63,078 nucleotides of DNA, taken from contig CACPKO010000004.1 of assembly GCA_902634555.1 (NCBI GenBank), positions 1 to 63,078 of the forward strand, read 5' to 3'. Origin of the DNA: Actinomycetota bacterium. GTDB lineage: Bacteria > Actinomycetota > Acidimicrobiia > Acidimicrobiales > MedAcidi-G1. Of this stretch, positions 44,010 through 53,872 are shown in pieces. Under the pieces are notes generated by a model. It saw only the letters and a program-made list of their open reading frames with translations, ran no database searches and had not been told where the DNA came from. A program made the translations under genes and the position numbers. Numbering within the stretch: position 1 is the first letter of the stretch; every line of letters begins with the position of its first letter.

Positions 44010-44662
44010 TTAATAGCGGCGCGACGATCCGCCTCTGCTTTTTCGACCATATCTTTCACGCCGGACCATATTTCATCCAGCACAGATTCAGGATCGCTTC
44101 CATCAACAGTTCCGTGTGCATTCAGCCGAACAAAAGTCTTGGTGCGGTTCCACGGGGTAAATTTTGGAAGAAACCTTCCCCTAGGCCACAACACCTCTGT
44201 TCCGGCAACACCAATTGATAGAACCGGACACTTCGTTTCAATAGCTAGTCGCGCCACTCCTATTCGCGGAGTACCGACTCCGGTAGGTTCCCATTCTTCT
44301 GGACGAACTACCTTGCCTTCTGGCATGACCGCGACTGATACGCCAGAGGCAAGTACCTCCTTGGCGACGTCAATAGCGTCACCCCCGGTCACCGGAATAG
44401 CGCCGAGCCGCCTAAGTAGAGTACCTATGAGCGGCTTTTCGAAATACGATCCCGCCACTAAAGGACGAACTGGCCATTCCCATACATGAAATAAGCTTGC
44501 TGCCAGAAATAGATCTGCGAGACTCCTGTGATTCGCTGTCAGAATAGTTGGTTCAGTTATTAGACAAGGCGGCATGTCAGTGTCACAAGTAGCAAAGAGT
44601 TGAAACCCTCGAAATACACGACGTTGGGTGCGTCGGAGAGCTAGTTCAGAAGGAGGATTCAC
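44006..44662 (-). CDS. PlsC-like 1-acyl-glycerol-3-phosphate acyltransferase
   Basis: 218 residues. The catalytic motif NHRSLAD supplies His45 and Asp50 (HX4D). Further motifs are FEKPLIGTLLRRLGAIPV and MPEGKVVRPEEW, the E-G motif that binds the glycerol phosphate. It would acylate lysophosphatidic acid at the membrane. The GTG start has an AGGA ribosome site. Last gene in the upp-phyH-plsC operon, 10 bases after phyH. A role with another acyl acceptor is possible. Confidence 0.85.
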   Translation of the reverse strand: MNPPSELALRRTQRRVFRGFQLFATCDTDMPPCLITEPTILTANHRSLADLFLAASLFHVWEWPVRPLVAGSYFEKPLIGTLLRRLGAIPVTGGDAIDVAKEVLASGVSVAVMPEGKVVRPEEWEPTGVGTPRIGVARLAIETKCPVLSIGVAGTEVLWPRGRFLPKFTPWNRTKTFVRLNAHGTVDGSDPESVLDEIWSGVKDMVEKAEADRRAAIN

Positions 44663-44672
44663 TTAATTGATC

Positions 44673-45500
44673 CTACTGCTTTATCTCAGACCATAGAAGT
44701 GGATTCATAGGCGAAATGGCTAAATCTCCTTCTTTCACCCCAGGTAAATACATAAAGAGATCAAGGTGCTGTTCTTCTCGTTCTAGATTGAGAACCGGGC
44801 ACTGATCAGCAATATAAATGACCGTCATAGCGGGGCGATCCATTTGGGTTGTATTACTTCCTGCGCGGTGCAACGTCCAACCGGCATGAAAAGTGGCATC
44901 GCCTGCATTAAGTCGTTTATAAGAGGAGGTTGAGAAATCTCCCTCATTTACTAATTCGCTAAGTTTCTGTTCAGAGTTTTCAGAAATGGCTCCTCCCTTG
45001 AGGTCACCTTCCTGATGGCTTCCATTCACAAACTCAACGATCCCCATTTCTGTAGTTACATCCACTAACGGCATCCACATCGTTATCGCGTGATGTCCGG
45101 CTATCGGCCAATAAAACGCGTCTTGATGCCAGGGAGTATGACCGCCGTTTGCTTTTTTATTCAACAATTGATCGTGATAGAGACGGACGCCATTAGCGTC
45201 AAGCAACTGAGCGGCGACATGAGCGAACCGCTTCGCCATCACGAATGCCTCAGCCACGGGGTCTAAACGCCAAAGATTGATTGCTTGATGGAAAGCTCGA
45301 TCGTACGTTCTTTGGTCTTCTAGAGAAATATTTTTATTCCAAGATATTTCAGCGCCAAGTTTCAATAAGGGGTTAACAAATGGAGACAATTCAGTTGACG
45401 AACAAAGGCTTTCAACTAGTACGTGTCCGTTTGTTTTGAACGAATTTCTTTCATCTTCCGAGATAACTCTTAGGTCATCAAAAGAAGGTAAATTCGTCAT
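44673..45500 (-). CDS. Phytanoyl-CoA dioxygenase family protein (PhyH)
   Basis: 275 residues, a non-heme Fe(II)/2-oxoglutarate oxygenase. The iron triad is His125 and Asp127 ([10 protein letters not shown]) and His211 ([10 protein letters not shown]), and Arg222 is placed to bind 2-oxoglutarate. The family hydroxylates phytanoyl-CoA, ectoine, quorum signals or small amines; the substrate here is unknown. Start ATG overlaps the upp stop (ATGA), which is tight coupling to a pyrimidine-salvage gene. Confidence 0.85.
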   Translation of the reverse strand: MTNLPSFDDLRVISEDERNSFKTNGHVLVESLCSSTELSPFVNPLLKLGAEISWNKNISLEDQRTYDRAFHQAINLWRLDPVAEAFVMAKRFAHVAAQLLDANGVRLYHDQLLNKKANGGHTPWHQDAFYWPIAGHHAITMWMPLVDVTTEMGIVEFVNGSHQEGDLKGGAISENSEQKLSELVNEGDFSTSSYKRLNAGDATFHAGWTLHRAGSNTTQMDRPAMTVIYIADQCPVLNLEREEQHLDLFMYLPGVKEGDLAISPMNPLLWSEIKQ

Positions 45501-46120
45501 GTTGTACCAAAAATACGATCTCCGGCATCGCCCAGTCCCGGAACGATATACCCGACCTCATTAAGGCATTCATCTACCGAAGCAGTCCAAATAGCGACAT
45601 CGGGATGCGCTGATTGAAGACTCTCAATTCCTTCAGGCGCCGCCAGAAGGCATAGAAAGCGGATCTCTCCCGGGTTCTCTTCCTTTATTCGATCAAGCGC
45701 TGCTGCAGCAGAATTACCAGTTGCAAGCATCGGATCAACAACGATGACGGTCTGGTTCTCCAGCGGAGGAAATTTACAGTAATACTCAACGGCTTCTAAA
45801 GTGTCGTGATCGCGATAAAGGCCAACATGTCCGACTCTGGCACCAGGAACTACTTGAAGCACTCCATCTAATAGTCCATTTCCAGCTCGAAGGATTGAAA
45901 TCACCACCGGATGATCAACAAGTTCTGGGGCATCCATATCAGTTAATGGAGTTGTGATTTTAGAAGACACAAGAGGAAGATCTCGGGTAACTTCATAAGT
46001 AAGAAGCAAACTTGTTTCAGTAAGTAGTTGACGAAAACGCTCACTCGGAGTATCCACTCTTCTCATCTGAGTTAGTTTGTGTTGAACAAGCGGGTGACTA
46101 ATTACGTGTATTTGCGACAT
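45497..46120 (-). CDS. upp: Uracil phosphoribosyltransferase
   Basis: 207 residues, full length. The PRPP-binding motif [14 protein letters not shown] and the C-terminal uracil-binding [12 protein letters not shown] are diagnostic. It converts uracil and PRPP to UMP. First gene of a three-gene operon with phyH and plsC-like genes. It has a leaderless-type start, with TAAAGT 6 bases before the ATG. Divergent from soxB. Confidence 0.96.
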   Translation of the reverse strand: MSQIHVISHPLVQHKLTQMRRVDTPSERFRQLLTETSLLLTYEVTRDLPLVSSKITTPLTDMDAPELVDHPVVISILRAGNGLLDGVLQVVPGARVGHVGLYRDHDTLEAVEYYCKFPPLENQTVIVVDPMLATGNSAAAALDRIKEENPGEIRFLCLLAAPEGIESLQSAHPDVAIWTASVDECLNEVGYIVPGLGDAGDRIFGTT

Positions 46121-46126
46121 GCCTGC

Positions 46127-46132
46127 ACTTTA
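46127..46132 (-). promoter_or_regulatory. Leaderless-type -10 box for upp
   Basis: On the minus strand TAAAGT, then GCAGGC (6 bases), then the ATG at 46120. No Shine-Dalgarno. In the rest of the 122-base divergent gap TATCGT (46198-46203, plus strand) is a weak -10 candidate for soxB. Confidence 0.45.
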
Positions 46133-46242
46133 ACCTCTAAGATTCTCTGAATGAAAGTAGAGAGCCAATTAGTTTCCGAAGCGGGCTTTCTTAGTCCTAT
46201 CGTAAAAAGTCTTCTGACGAGGCCGTCACTCGGTGAACACAA

Positions 46243-47532
46243 ATGAAACAACCGAGATATAAGTATTCAGCCTTAAAGCTGCTAAAACATGGATTAACAC
46301 ATGGCGATTGGCCACGAATGTGGAACAGTAACGAGTTGAACTCTTCATATGACGTGATCATTATCGGAGGAGGCGTCCACGGCTTAGCTACCGCTTATTA
46401 CCTTGCGCAGAACCATGGAATCACTAACGTTGCTGTACTTGATAAGGGGTACCTCGGCGGAGGTGGTTCTGGACGCAATACGGCTATTGTTCGGTCAAAT
46501 TATTTAACTCCGGAAGGGGTAGCTTTCTACGATCGATCACTGACGCTCTACAACGAGATGGCTCATGATCTAAATTTGAATGTCATGTTTTCACGGCGTG
46601 GCCATCTAACTCTCGCCCACACAGATTCAGCTTTACGAACAATGCATTGGCGGGCTGAAGTGAACAAACTTCAAGGTATTGATTCGAGCGTGATCGATCC
46701 ATCTGAAGTCAAAAAAGAAGCTCCCAGCCTAGATGTTTCTGCAAATACGCGGTACCCCATACTTGGAGCGCTTTTTCATCCTCCTGGTGGGATAATTCGG
46801 CATGATGCTGTGGTTTGGGGCTATGCACGAGCAGCAGATCACTTAGGGGTGCATCTCCATCAGCAAACTGAAGTTCTCGACATACTTTGTGAAGGTGGAC
46901 AACAATCAAACGGTAAAGGGCCGGGAGGAAAAGTAACGGGAGTACGGACAAACAAAGGCGATATAAGTGCCCCAGTAGTTGTCAATTGCACTGCAGGATG
47001 GTCTTCTCTGATTTCAAACATGGCTGGGGTTGACCTTCCCATTACCACTCATCCGCTTCAGGCCGCTGTTACTGAACCCTGTAAAACGTTCTTGCCAACT
47101 GTGGTTGTATCCGGATCACTTCATGTTTATGTAAGCCAAACAGATCGAGGAGAGCTTGTATTTGGTGCTTCAGTAGATCCAGTCGGAACATATCGAATAA
47201 ACGGCACTTTAGAGTTCACTGAAGAACTAGCTGGCCACGTACTGGAACTAATGCCAGGTATAGCGGAGATGCGCTTACTTCGACAATGGGCAGGACTATG
47301 TGACATGACTCCTGATTATTCGCCAGTGATGGGGTTCACTTCAGTAGAGGGCTTCCTCGTTGATGTTGGATGGGGAACTTACGGATTTAAAGCCGGCCCA
47401 GTTTCAGGAGAAACTATGGCTGAGACTATCGCTACAGGAAAAACAGCAGAATTAATTGAATCTTTCAATATTGAGCGTTTCAGCACAGGTGAGCTTGTTG
47501 GCGAAAAAGGCGCAGCGGCGGTGGGTCACTAA
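46243..47532 (+). CDS. soxB: Sarcosine oxidase beta subunit
   Basis: 429 residues. The conserved N-terminus YSALKLLKHGLTHGDWPRMW precedes the FAD motif VIIIGGGVHGLATAYYLA. The segment GGIIRHDAVVWG (His187) is where the family's covalent-FMN histidine is expected. It oxidatively demethylates sarcosine to glycine with the other three subunits. ATG start without a strong ribosome site. The stop shares a base with soxD (TAATG). Part of soxBDAG in the usual order. Confidence 0.95.
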   Translation: MKQPRYKYSALKLLKHGLTHGDWPRMWNSNELNSSYDVIIIGGGVHGLATAYYLAQNHGITNVAVLDKGYLGGGGSGRNTAIVRSNYLTPEGVAFYDRSLTLYNEMAHDLNLNVMFSRRGHLTLAHTDSALRTMHWRAEVNKLQGIDSSVIDPSEVKKEAPSLDVSANTRYPILGALFHPPGGIIRHDAVVWGYARAADHLGVHLHQQTEVLDILCEGGQQSNGKGPGGKVTGVRTNKGDISAPVVVNCTAGWSSLISNMAGVDLPITTHPLQAAVTEPCKTFLPTVVVSGSLHVYVSQTDRGELVFGASVDPVGTYRINGTLEFTEELAGHVLELMPGIAEMRLLRQWAGLCDMTPDYSPVMGFTSVEGFLVDVGWGTYGFKAGPVSGETMAETIATGKTAELIESFNIERFSTGELVGEKGAAAVGH

Positions 47533-47771
47533 TGATTATCGTCCCATGCCCTAACTGTGGGCCCAGAAGTTCTAGTGATCTTAGAAACTGCGGCGAAGTT
47601 ATTGATCGTCCAGATCCAAAAAGTGCAACCATTGAAGAATGGCGTTCCTACTTATATTTAAGAGAAAACCTTGCAAGTTGGGTTAAAGAGACTTGGTACT
47701 GCAGAAGCGGATGCAGAAAATATTTTACCGTCGAACGTAATACCGCCACGAACGAAATACGGGGACAATAA
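47532..47771 (+). CDS. soxD: Sarcosine oxidase delta subunit
   Basis: 79 residues, a small zinc-binding subunit. CPNCGPR at the start and two further cysteines (WYCRSGCRKYF) form the metal site. It stabilises the heterotetramer. It is fused by one-base overlaps to soxB and soxA, as expected for a stoichiometric subunit. Confidence 0.94.
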   Translation: MIIVPCPNCGPRSSSDLRNCGEVIDRPDPKSATIEEWRSYLYLRENLASWVKETWYCRSGCRKYFTVERNTATNEIRGQ

Positions 47772-50623
47772 TGCTACGACTCCCCCAGCAAGAAAATGAA
47801 ATAATCAATCGTTCAATTGAACTTGAGTTCACATGGAATGGAAAACCGTACACCGGGTATGAAGGTGACACTATTGCTTCGGCTCTCGCTGCATCTGGTG
47901 TAGACATTTTTTCACGTTCAATGAAATATCATCGTCCACGTGGAATCATGACTGCTAACCATTGGGATCCTGGTTTAGCGGTACAAGTAGACGATGAACC
48001 AAATGTTCGTTCCGGAAGCAGGCGTCTCGAAGCAAATACTACTGTTAGCGCCCAGAACGTCTGGCCCAGCCTAGAACACGATTTAGGAACTTTAAATAAG
48101 GCCGTAGGACGTTTCATTTCATCAGGCTTTTATTACAAAACTTTCATGCGTCCAAGGTTCTTTTGGAATCACGTATACCAGAGAGTTTTAAGGAAGTTTG
48201 CTCCAGGTGGGAAGATTCACTGGGAAACTCCCTCTACCTCTACATACGACAAACGCTATGTTCATCCAGATGTCCTCGTAGCGGGAGGGGGCCCTGCCGG
48301 AATGTCTGCGGCTATCTCTGCAGCTAATGAAGGAGCCTCTGTATTACTCGTTGAAATGGAATCAGATTTAGGTGGTCATTTACGTTGGGGAAACACTTCC
48401 GAAATTTCAAATATGAAATCCTTAATAAAGGAAATTGAAAGCAACGAAAATATAGAGGTGCTTACTGATTCAACAGTGACAGGCCGTTATGACCACAACT
48501 GGGTTTCCGTAATGCAGAGAAGTCATTCAATAGCACGAGAACGTCTCGTTAAAGCTCGAGTAGGGACGTTAGTGGTGGCTCCAGGTCTTATCGAACGACC
48601 ATATATTTTCAAAGGGAATGACATACCTGGAGTGATGCTCTCAGGTGCAGCTAGGCGCCTTATAAATCTATGGGCAGTTAAACCGGGACAACGCGCTGTT
48701 GTATTTACTGCAAACCCTGAGGGCGACTCAGCAATTGGAGATCTGCAAAAGGCAGGAGTTGAGATAGCTGAAATAGTGGACGCACGAAAAGGACAGCGGA
48801 TTGTTGCCGCCGAAGGAAAGAAGCGTGTGGAATCAGTTGAACTCTCAGATGGCAGATCAGTAGATGCTGATCTTGTAGTCGTCGCTGCCGGTTGGACAGC
48901 ACCGACGTCTCTTCTGAATATGGCCGGCGATAAACCCGAATACGACCAGAAAGCTGCTCGCTATTTCCCTAAAGAACTTCCCGACGATGTCCTCGCAACA
49001 GGCGGCATTGTCGGCAATGGAAATTTCAATACAATTTGCGCTCATGGAAGCGACACAGGAAAAATAGCTGCTAATAGAGCCTTAAAACTAAGACATCAAA
49101 GGCAAACTTCCACGGCATGGGCAAGAAACCCAAATATCCCTGCGCCTGAACGAATTGAAGATCTTCGAAACTCTTTGGTGAGAGAAGAGCATCCTGAATG
49201 CTATTACTCAACGAATGAAGGGTTTGTAGATTTTTCAGAAGATGTGAAATATAGCGATTTAGTCCAAGCCGCACAAGAAGGTTTTGACTCTATAGAACTG
49301 ATGAAAAGATACACCACAGCAACAATGGGACCAGCACAAGGAAAGTTAGAGACTGTGAACGCTGCCGCTGTCTTAGCAAATTCAATAGGTACCCCTCTCG
49401 CTGAAATTGGAACAACAATATGGAGGCCACCTTTTGCTCCGATAACTCTTGGCGCGCTTGCCGGAAGAATTTTTGAGCCTACTCGGCGTTCGGCGCTTCA
49501 AGATTGGCATGAAGAGCATGGTGCCGCCCCATTGTTAGCTGGACAGTGGGTGCGCCCTGACCATTATGGAGATGCGAGCGCAGAAGCACTTAACGTTAGA
49601 AATAATGTCGGAATTATTGATGTTACTCCGCTAGGAAAAATTGAACTTCAAGGAAAAGACGTCAGCAAATTATTAGATCAGGTCTATACGAATCGCTGGG
49701 GTTCACTGTCGATTGGGAAGGTCCGTTATGGCGTCATGGTCGGAGAAGACGGGGTCATCTCTGACGACGGAGTTACTGGACGGCTTGATGACGATAGGTG
49801 GCTTATGACGACCACTTCTTCTGGTGCAGGTGCGGTTTGGGAGAAATTGGAAGATTGGCTTCAGAACACCAGCAATGATTGGGATGTATGTATCACTCCT
49901 GTAACTGGTGGGTTGACAAGTATCAATGTTGCGGGGCCAAATTCTCGTTCGCTTCTTGAAAAATTAGTAAGTGATGTCGATTTGTCTTCAGAGAGTTTTC
50001 CCTACTTCAGTGTGAGAGAGGGAACGGTAGCGGAAGTTGAAAATTGTGTTATCTGGCGAATTGGATTCACAGGTGAGTTGTCATATGAACTTCATATACC
50101 TTCTGGATACGCGTTACATGTTTGGGAATCACTGTTACTTGCTGGTAAAGACCTTGGTTGCGCTCCTTTCGGTGTTGAAGCACAGAGAATTCTTCGTCTT
50201 GAGAAAGGACATTTTATTGTTGGGCAAGACACTGATGGGTTGACTAAAGCTCCAACAGTTGGATTGAACAATTTGGTTAAGTTAGATAAGGACGACATGG
50301 TGGGATTACCGGAACTTGCCGATTCCTTTACTGATGATCAACTCCCTGTTCTTGTTGCTGTGCAAACTGATGACCCGATGGTTGTTCCTGAAGAAGCCGC
50401 TCAGATACTTAATGGAAGCAGCAACGAAATTTTGGGGAGAGTGACTTCTAGTCGGATGTCCCCCACTCTTAAGCGTTCAATTTGTTTAGCGCAAGTGGCC
50501 CCCGGGATATCGCAGCCAGACTCTAAAATTACGATTCTGTTGGCCAGTGGTGAGAGGGTTTCCGCTACTGTTCTTAGCGGACACGCCCATTTTGATCCAA
50601 GCGGAAGTAGGCAAAATGTCTAG
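47771..50623 (+). CDS. soxA: Sarcosine oxidase alpha subunit
   Basis: 950 residues. Domain order: N-terminal ferredoxin-like domain without cysteines (about 20-110, GDTIASALAASGVDIFSRSMKYHRPRG), a NAD+-binding flavoprotein domain (VLVAGGGPAGMSAAISAA near 170), and a C-terminal aminomethyltransferase (GCV_T) domain (about 570-940). The last one transfers the released methylene unit to THF to give 5,10-methylene-THF. Overlaps soxG by 8 bases. Confidence 0.95.
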   Translation: MLRLPQQENEIINRSIELEFTWNGKPYTGYEGDTIASALAASGVDIFSRSMKYHRPRGIMTANHWDPGLAVQVDDEPNVRSGSRRLEANTTVSAQNVWPSLEHDLGTLNKAVGRFISSGFYYKTFMRPRFFWNHVYQRVLRKFAPGGKIHWETPSTSTYDKRYVHPDVLVAGGGPAGMSAAISAANEGASVLLVEMESDLGGHLRWGNTSEISNMKSLIKEIESNENIEVLTDSTVTGRYDHNWVSVMQRSHSIARERLVKARVGTLVVAPGLIERPYIFKGNDIPGVMLSGAARRLINLWAVKPGQRAVVFTANPEGDSAIGDLQKAGVEIAEIVDARKGQRIVAAEGKKRVESVELSDGRSVDADLVVVAAGWTAPTSLLNMAGDKPEYDQKAARYFPKELPDDVLATGGIVGNGNFNTICAHGSDTGKIAANRALKLRHQRQTSTAWARNPNIPAPERIEDLRNSLVREEHPECYYSTNEGFVDFSEDVKYSDLVQAAQEGFDSIELMKRYTTATMGPAQGKLETVNAAAVLANSIGTPLAEIGTTIWRPPFAPITLGALAGRIFEPTRRSALQDWHEEHGAAPLLAGQWVRPDHYGDASAEALNVRNNVGIIDVTPLGKIELQGKDVSKLLDQVYTNRWGSLSIGKVRYGVMVGEDGVISDDGVTGRLDDDRWLMTTTSSGAGAVWEKLEDWLQNTSNDWDVCITPVTGGLTSINVAGPNSRSLLEKLVSDVDLSSESFPYFSVREGTVAEVENCVIWRIGFTGELSYELHIPSGYALHVWESLLLAGKDLGCAPFGVEAQRILRLEKGHFIVGQDTDGLTKAPTVGLNNLVKLDKDDMVGLPELADSFTDDQLPVLVAVQTDDPMVVPEEAAQILNGSSNEILGRVTSSRMSPTLKRSICLAQVAPGISQPDSKITILLASGERVSATVLSGHAHFDPSGSRQNV

Positions 50624-51191
50624 CATTCCTTTCCGAACTCCAATTCCTGTCGAGGCTCTTCAGTCAGATGACCGGCCCCTCGAACTTAGAGACCGCTCCA
50701 CCTATACCAAAATACTCTTACGGGAAAGGAAAGGAGAAGACTTCAGTGGAGAGCTTGGAGTTAAATACGGAGAAAGCAAGCTCAGAACAGATGGAACTCT
50801 GGTATGTGGCAGTCGCCCCGGTGAATGGACCTTCTACAATCCATCTGCTGTGGCGAACTCACTGATTCAGACTTTAGAGACTTACGGAGACAGAGTTGCA
50901 ATAACTAATCTCACACATGGAAGAGCTTTGATGAGTGTTGAGGGTAACTCTGCTGGAAGTCTTTTAGAAAAAATATGCAATATTGATTTTTCTGATGCAA
51001 TGGTTCCAGACGGAGCTTCTTTTTCCGCCTCAGTTGGGGCGGTATCCTGCGATTTAGTGCGCGCTGATTCTGATCAGGTTCTATTCCTTCTCTCTTGTGA
51101 ACGCTCTTTTGGCTTGTATCTATTTAAGGTTTTAGCCGACGCCGGAAAAGAATTTGGACTCATTGTTCCACCAGAACTCGATTTACATTAA
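50616..51191 (+). CDS. soxG: Sarcosine oxidase gamma subunit
   Basis: About 191 residues from ATG 50616 (MSSIPFRTPIPVEALQ); an upstream in-frame start at 50547 lies inside soxA and gives no family sequence. The family features SLLEKICNIDFSD and LVRADSDQVLFLLSCERSFGLYLFKVL are seen. It lies last in soxBDAG, completing the heterotetramer. Confidence 0.9.
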   Translation: MSSIPFRTPIPVEALQSDDRPLELRDRSTYTKILLRERKGEDFSGELGVKYGESKLRTDGTLVCGSRPGEWTFYNPSAVANSLIQTLETYGDRVAITNLTHGRALMSVEGNSAGSLLEKICNIDFSDAMVPDGASFSASVGAVSCDLVRADSDQVLFLLSCERSFGLYLFKVLADAGKEFGLIVPPELDLH

Positions 51192-51225
51192 AGATCCCTG
51201 TACAGAGGTTGTAGCCGGCATAAAG

Positions 51226-51253
51226 TTGCCTTAGATTACGCAAGCCGCATTAT
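51226..51253 (+). promoter_or_regulatory. Possible sigma70-type promoter for the thioesterase gene
   Basis: TTGCCT (51226-51231) and CATTAT (51248-51253) with a 16-base spacer; each matches consensus at 4 of 6. It would give a leader of about 31 bases with a GGAAAG ribosome site (51278-51283). The gene could also be read through from soxG. Confidence 0.35.
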
Positions 51254-51290
51254 TTCCTAGCACGATTAAAAGAATCGGAAAGTTGGCAAA

Positions 51291-51782
51291 ATGGCCGATA
51301 TGCCAGAACCAATCCGCTGCTGGAGTTCAAAAGTTCCACATGAATGGATCGACTACAACAACCATCTCACTGAAGGCTACTACGGAGTAATTTTCGGATA
51401 TTCAGGCGACATGCTCTTAGAAGAATTAGGGTTTGACGCTTCCTATCGTGAGAAAAGTGGAACGTTTTATACAGTAGAGAGCCGAGTGAGATTTCTTCGA
51501 GAGGTCCATGTTGAGGCCGATGTATTTGTAAAAGGCTGGGTTCTTGGATGCGATGAGAAACGACTTCATTGGCTTCAAGAACTTTATGTCGGGGGAAATT
51601 CTGAACCGGCAGCTACGCAAGAGGCTTTACTTTTGCATGTAATACAAGGAAAAGATGGTGAGAGTCCCAAAGTTGGACCTATGCAGGATCCAGTTCTCAC
51701 CATTGCCAGAAACTTTATGGATAAGCATTTATCTTTCGAGTTCCCTGATTTCGTGGGTCAGAGCATTAGGTCCTTACGGTGA
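51291..51782 (+). CDS. Hotdog thioesterase, betainyl-CoA thioesterase (CdhB)-like
   Basis: 163 residues, single hotdog domain. The motif VPHEWIDYNNHLTEGYYGVIF with a catalytic Asp, and later SGTFYTVESRVRFLREV, resembles the thioesterases of the L-carnitine to glycine betaine pathway. These split betainyl-CoA to glycine betaine. Directly after the sarcosine oxidase operon, this role would feed betaine toward dimethylglycine and sarcosine. Other acyl-CoA substrates are possible. The MFS gene overlaps its stop. Confidence 0.72.
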   Translation: MADMPEPIRCWSSKVPHEWIDYNNHLTEGYYGVIFGYSGDMLLEELGFDASYREKSGTFYTVESRVRFLREVHVEADVFVKGWVLGCDEKRLHWLQELYVGGNSEPAATQEALLLHVIQGKDGESPKVGPMQDPVLTIARNFMDKHLSFEFPDFVGQSIRSLR

Positions 51783-53053
51783 ATCAAAAGATAACTATCG
51801 AGCGACCTACCTCCGTATTTTCGGGCGTCGGAGCTCTATTCATCTCATTTTTGCTATTGCAAGTCGGTAATGGATTGCAAAGAATTTTATTACCCCTCAG
51901 AGCAGAATCTGAAGGTATCTCCGCCGGGTCAATGGGGCTAGTTATGGCTTTTCATTTTGCTGGCTACCTCATTGGAGCTCGTTTCATTATTGTTGCGATA
52001 AATACGGTGGGCCATGTGCGTGTATTCGCTGCTCTTGCATCAACTGCCTCCATAGCGGTTCTTGTAAACGCTGTTTTTGTGGTGCCTGCAAGTTGGATGA
52101 TTGTTTACCTCATAAGTGGTATTTGCAATGCAGGAATTTTCGTCGTTCTTGAAAGTTGGTTAAACGCTAAAGCCAGTAATGAAGACCGCGGAAAAGTTTT
52201 AGGAACATACATGATGATCATGATGGGTGGAACCGCTGCTGGTTTTCTGATGGTAAATCTCGGGGATGCTTCTGGCTTTAGAATGTTCATTTTTTCATCT
52301 GTTTTGATTTCTTCTGCTGTCATCCCAGTTGCTCTCACAGCTACTTCCGTTCCACCGCTTCAAGAAGAAGAAAGGATGAAGTTGGGTGAACTTTTCAATA
52401 TTATTCCAGCAGCCGTAGTTGGATTGTTTCTCGCTTCTTTTGTTCAAGCAAGCACTAGTTCCATGAGTACTGTTTATGGCACAGAGGCTGGAATGAGTAC
52501 GGAAAAGGTCGCTCTTTTTACTGCTGCAGGTTTTGTTGGCGCTGTCTTACTTCAGTTCCCTCTTGGTGCACTCTCTGATCGTTTCCCCCGACGAAGTGTG
52601 ATTATTGGAGCAACAGTTATTGCAGGTTTATTAGCTCTAATGGGGGCTTTGACGCCTACAACAGGGTTGTGGATAGTTCTCATCCACTTATGTTTTGGGG
52701 CCTTTGTATTTCCTCTTTATGGCCTATTTCTTGCATTGGCTAATGACTGGATCCCTCTAGAAAGAAGAATCGCAGCCGCCTCTGCTCTTGTTTTGGTAAG
52801 CAGTCTTGGAGCTGTCGTCTCCCCAATTATTACTGCTCAAGCAATTAATTTTTTTGGTCCCAGCGGGTTCTACTGGACATTTGTAGCAGTCTTCACAATT
52901 CTCTTTATTTACTTAACGTATCGAGTTCGAGTACGTGAAGCTGTTCCTATAGATCGACAGTCCCCTTTCCGCCCAATCGTTGCTCGTTCCGGGCAAATCT
53001 TTCATATAGTTTCTCGACGAATTCGAACTCAAGATAAATCAAGAGAGTCCTAG
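51779..53053 (+). CDS. MFS transporter
   Basis: 424 residues, about 12 membrane segments. It lies downstream of and overlaps the thioesterase gene by 4 bases (GTGA). The loop ESWLNAKASNEDRGKVLGTYM and the later PLGALSDRFPRRSVIIG (motif A) fit an MFS permease of the YcaD/major-facilitator type. The context suggests uptake or efflux of a methylated amine, but the sequence alone does not decide. The C-terminal tail is basic. Confidence 0.82.
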   Translation: MNQKITIERPTSVFSGVGALFISFLLLQVGNGLQRILLPLRAESEGISAGSMGLVMAFHFAGYLIGARFIIVAINTVGHVRVFAALASTASIAVLVNAVFVVPASWMIVYLISGICNAGIFVVLESWLNAKASNEDRGKVLGTYMMIMMGGTAAGFLMVNLGDASGFRMFIFSSVLISSAVIPVALTATSVPPLQEEERMKLGELFNIIPAAVVGLFLASFVQASTSSMSTVYGTEAGMSTEKVALFTAAGFVGAVLLQFPLGALSDRFPRRSVIIGATVIAGLLALMGALTPTTGLWIVLIHLCFGAFVFPLYGLFLALANDWIPLERRIAAASALVLVSSLGAVVSPIITAQAINFFGPSGFYWTFVAVFTILFIYLTYRVRVREAVPIDRQSPFRPIVARSGQIFHIVSRRIRTQDKSRES

Positions 53054-53086
53054 ACGGACCATTCTTTAAAATATAAGGAGAAAACA

Positions 53087-53872
53087 ATGCCATTCATGAA
53101 TATTGATAATCAAAGCATTCACTATGTAGACCATGGAGGATCGGGTCCAGCAATTATTCTCTCCCATGGGTTTTCCATGGATCATCAAATGTGGTCGGAA
53201 CAGATTGAACCGCTTGTATCTGCTGGTTGGCGCGTCGTGACCTACGATGAACGCGGATGGGGTCAAACTTCGCATCAAGGTGAGTTCACTTACTGGGACT
53301 TAGCCGAAGATTTGCTTTCACTTATGGACTTCTTAGAGATAGAAACAGCAGTGCTGGCGGGAATGTCGCAAGGAGGGTTCTTGTCGATGCGTGCTACTTT
53401 GCTTCAACCTGATCGAGTTAAAGCCTTAGTTCTAGTTGATAGTGAAGGTTCGGCATTAGCGGACGACGAAAAGACTCTCTATAAATCCCTACACGAAGCA
53501 ATGCTTGAAAATGGCATGTCTGGCCCCCTGGGTGAGACACTCGCTTCTTTCTTATTTGCTCCTGACTATCAAGAAGTTGAGTTTTGGCGAGGTAAATGGA
53601 ATTCACGGAACCCAGAGCGCTGGGCTGACGCAACAGAATGCCTATTTGAACGTGACGATATAGACAATCGTTTACCAGAAATTAAATGCCCTGCTTTGGT
53701 ATTCCATGGGGATTCAGACGCTTCCATACCGTTAGAACGAGGGAAACGAATGGCGGAACTTCTAGGCGGTGAAACTCAGTTCATTGTTATTGAAGGAGCT
53801 GGGCACACACCAAATCTGGAGAAACCAGAAATGGTCAACCCGATACTTCTTGATTTTTTAGCTTCGCTCTAG
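53087..53872 (+). CDS. Alpha/beta hydrolase
   Basis: 261 residues. Motifs in order: LSHGFSMDHQMW (oxyanion), GMSQGG (nucleophile Ser near 95), the acid in FHGDSDASIP and His in GAGHTPNLEKP. It looks like the epoxide-hydrolase/haloperoxidase/3-oxoadipate-enol-lactonase group. A good ribosome site (AAGGAG) precedes the ATG. It follows the MFS gene by 33 bases and converges on yciI with no spacer. Confidence 0.88.
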   Translation: MPFMNIDNQSIHYVDHGGSGPAIILSHGFSMDHQMWSEQIEPLVSAGWRVVTYDERGWGQTSHQGEFTYWDLAEDLLSLMDFLEIETAVLAGMSQGGFLSMRATLLQPDRVKALVLVDSEGSALADDEKTLYKSLHEAMLENGMSGPLGETLASFLFAPDYQEVEFWRGKWNSRNPERWADATECLFERDDIDNRLPEIKCPALVFHGDSDASIPLERGKRMAELLGGETQFIVIEGAGHTPNLEKPEMVNPILLDFLASL

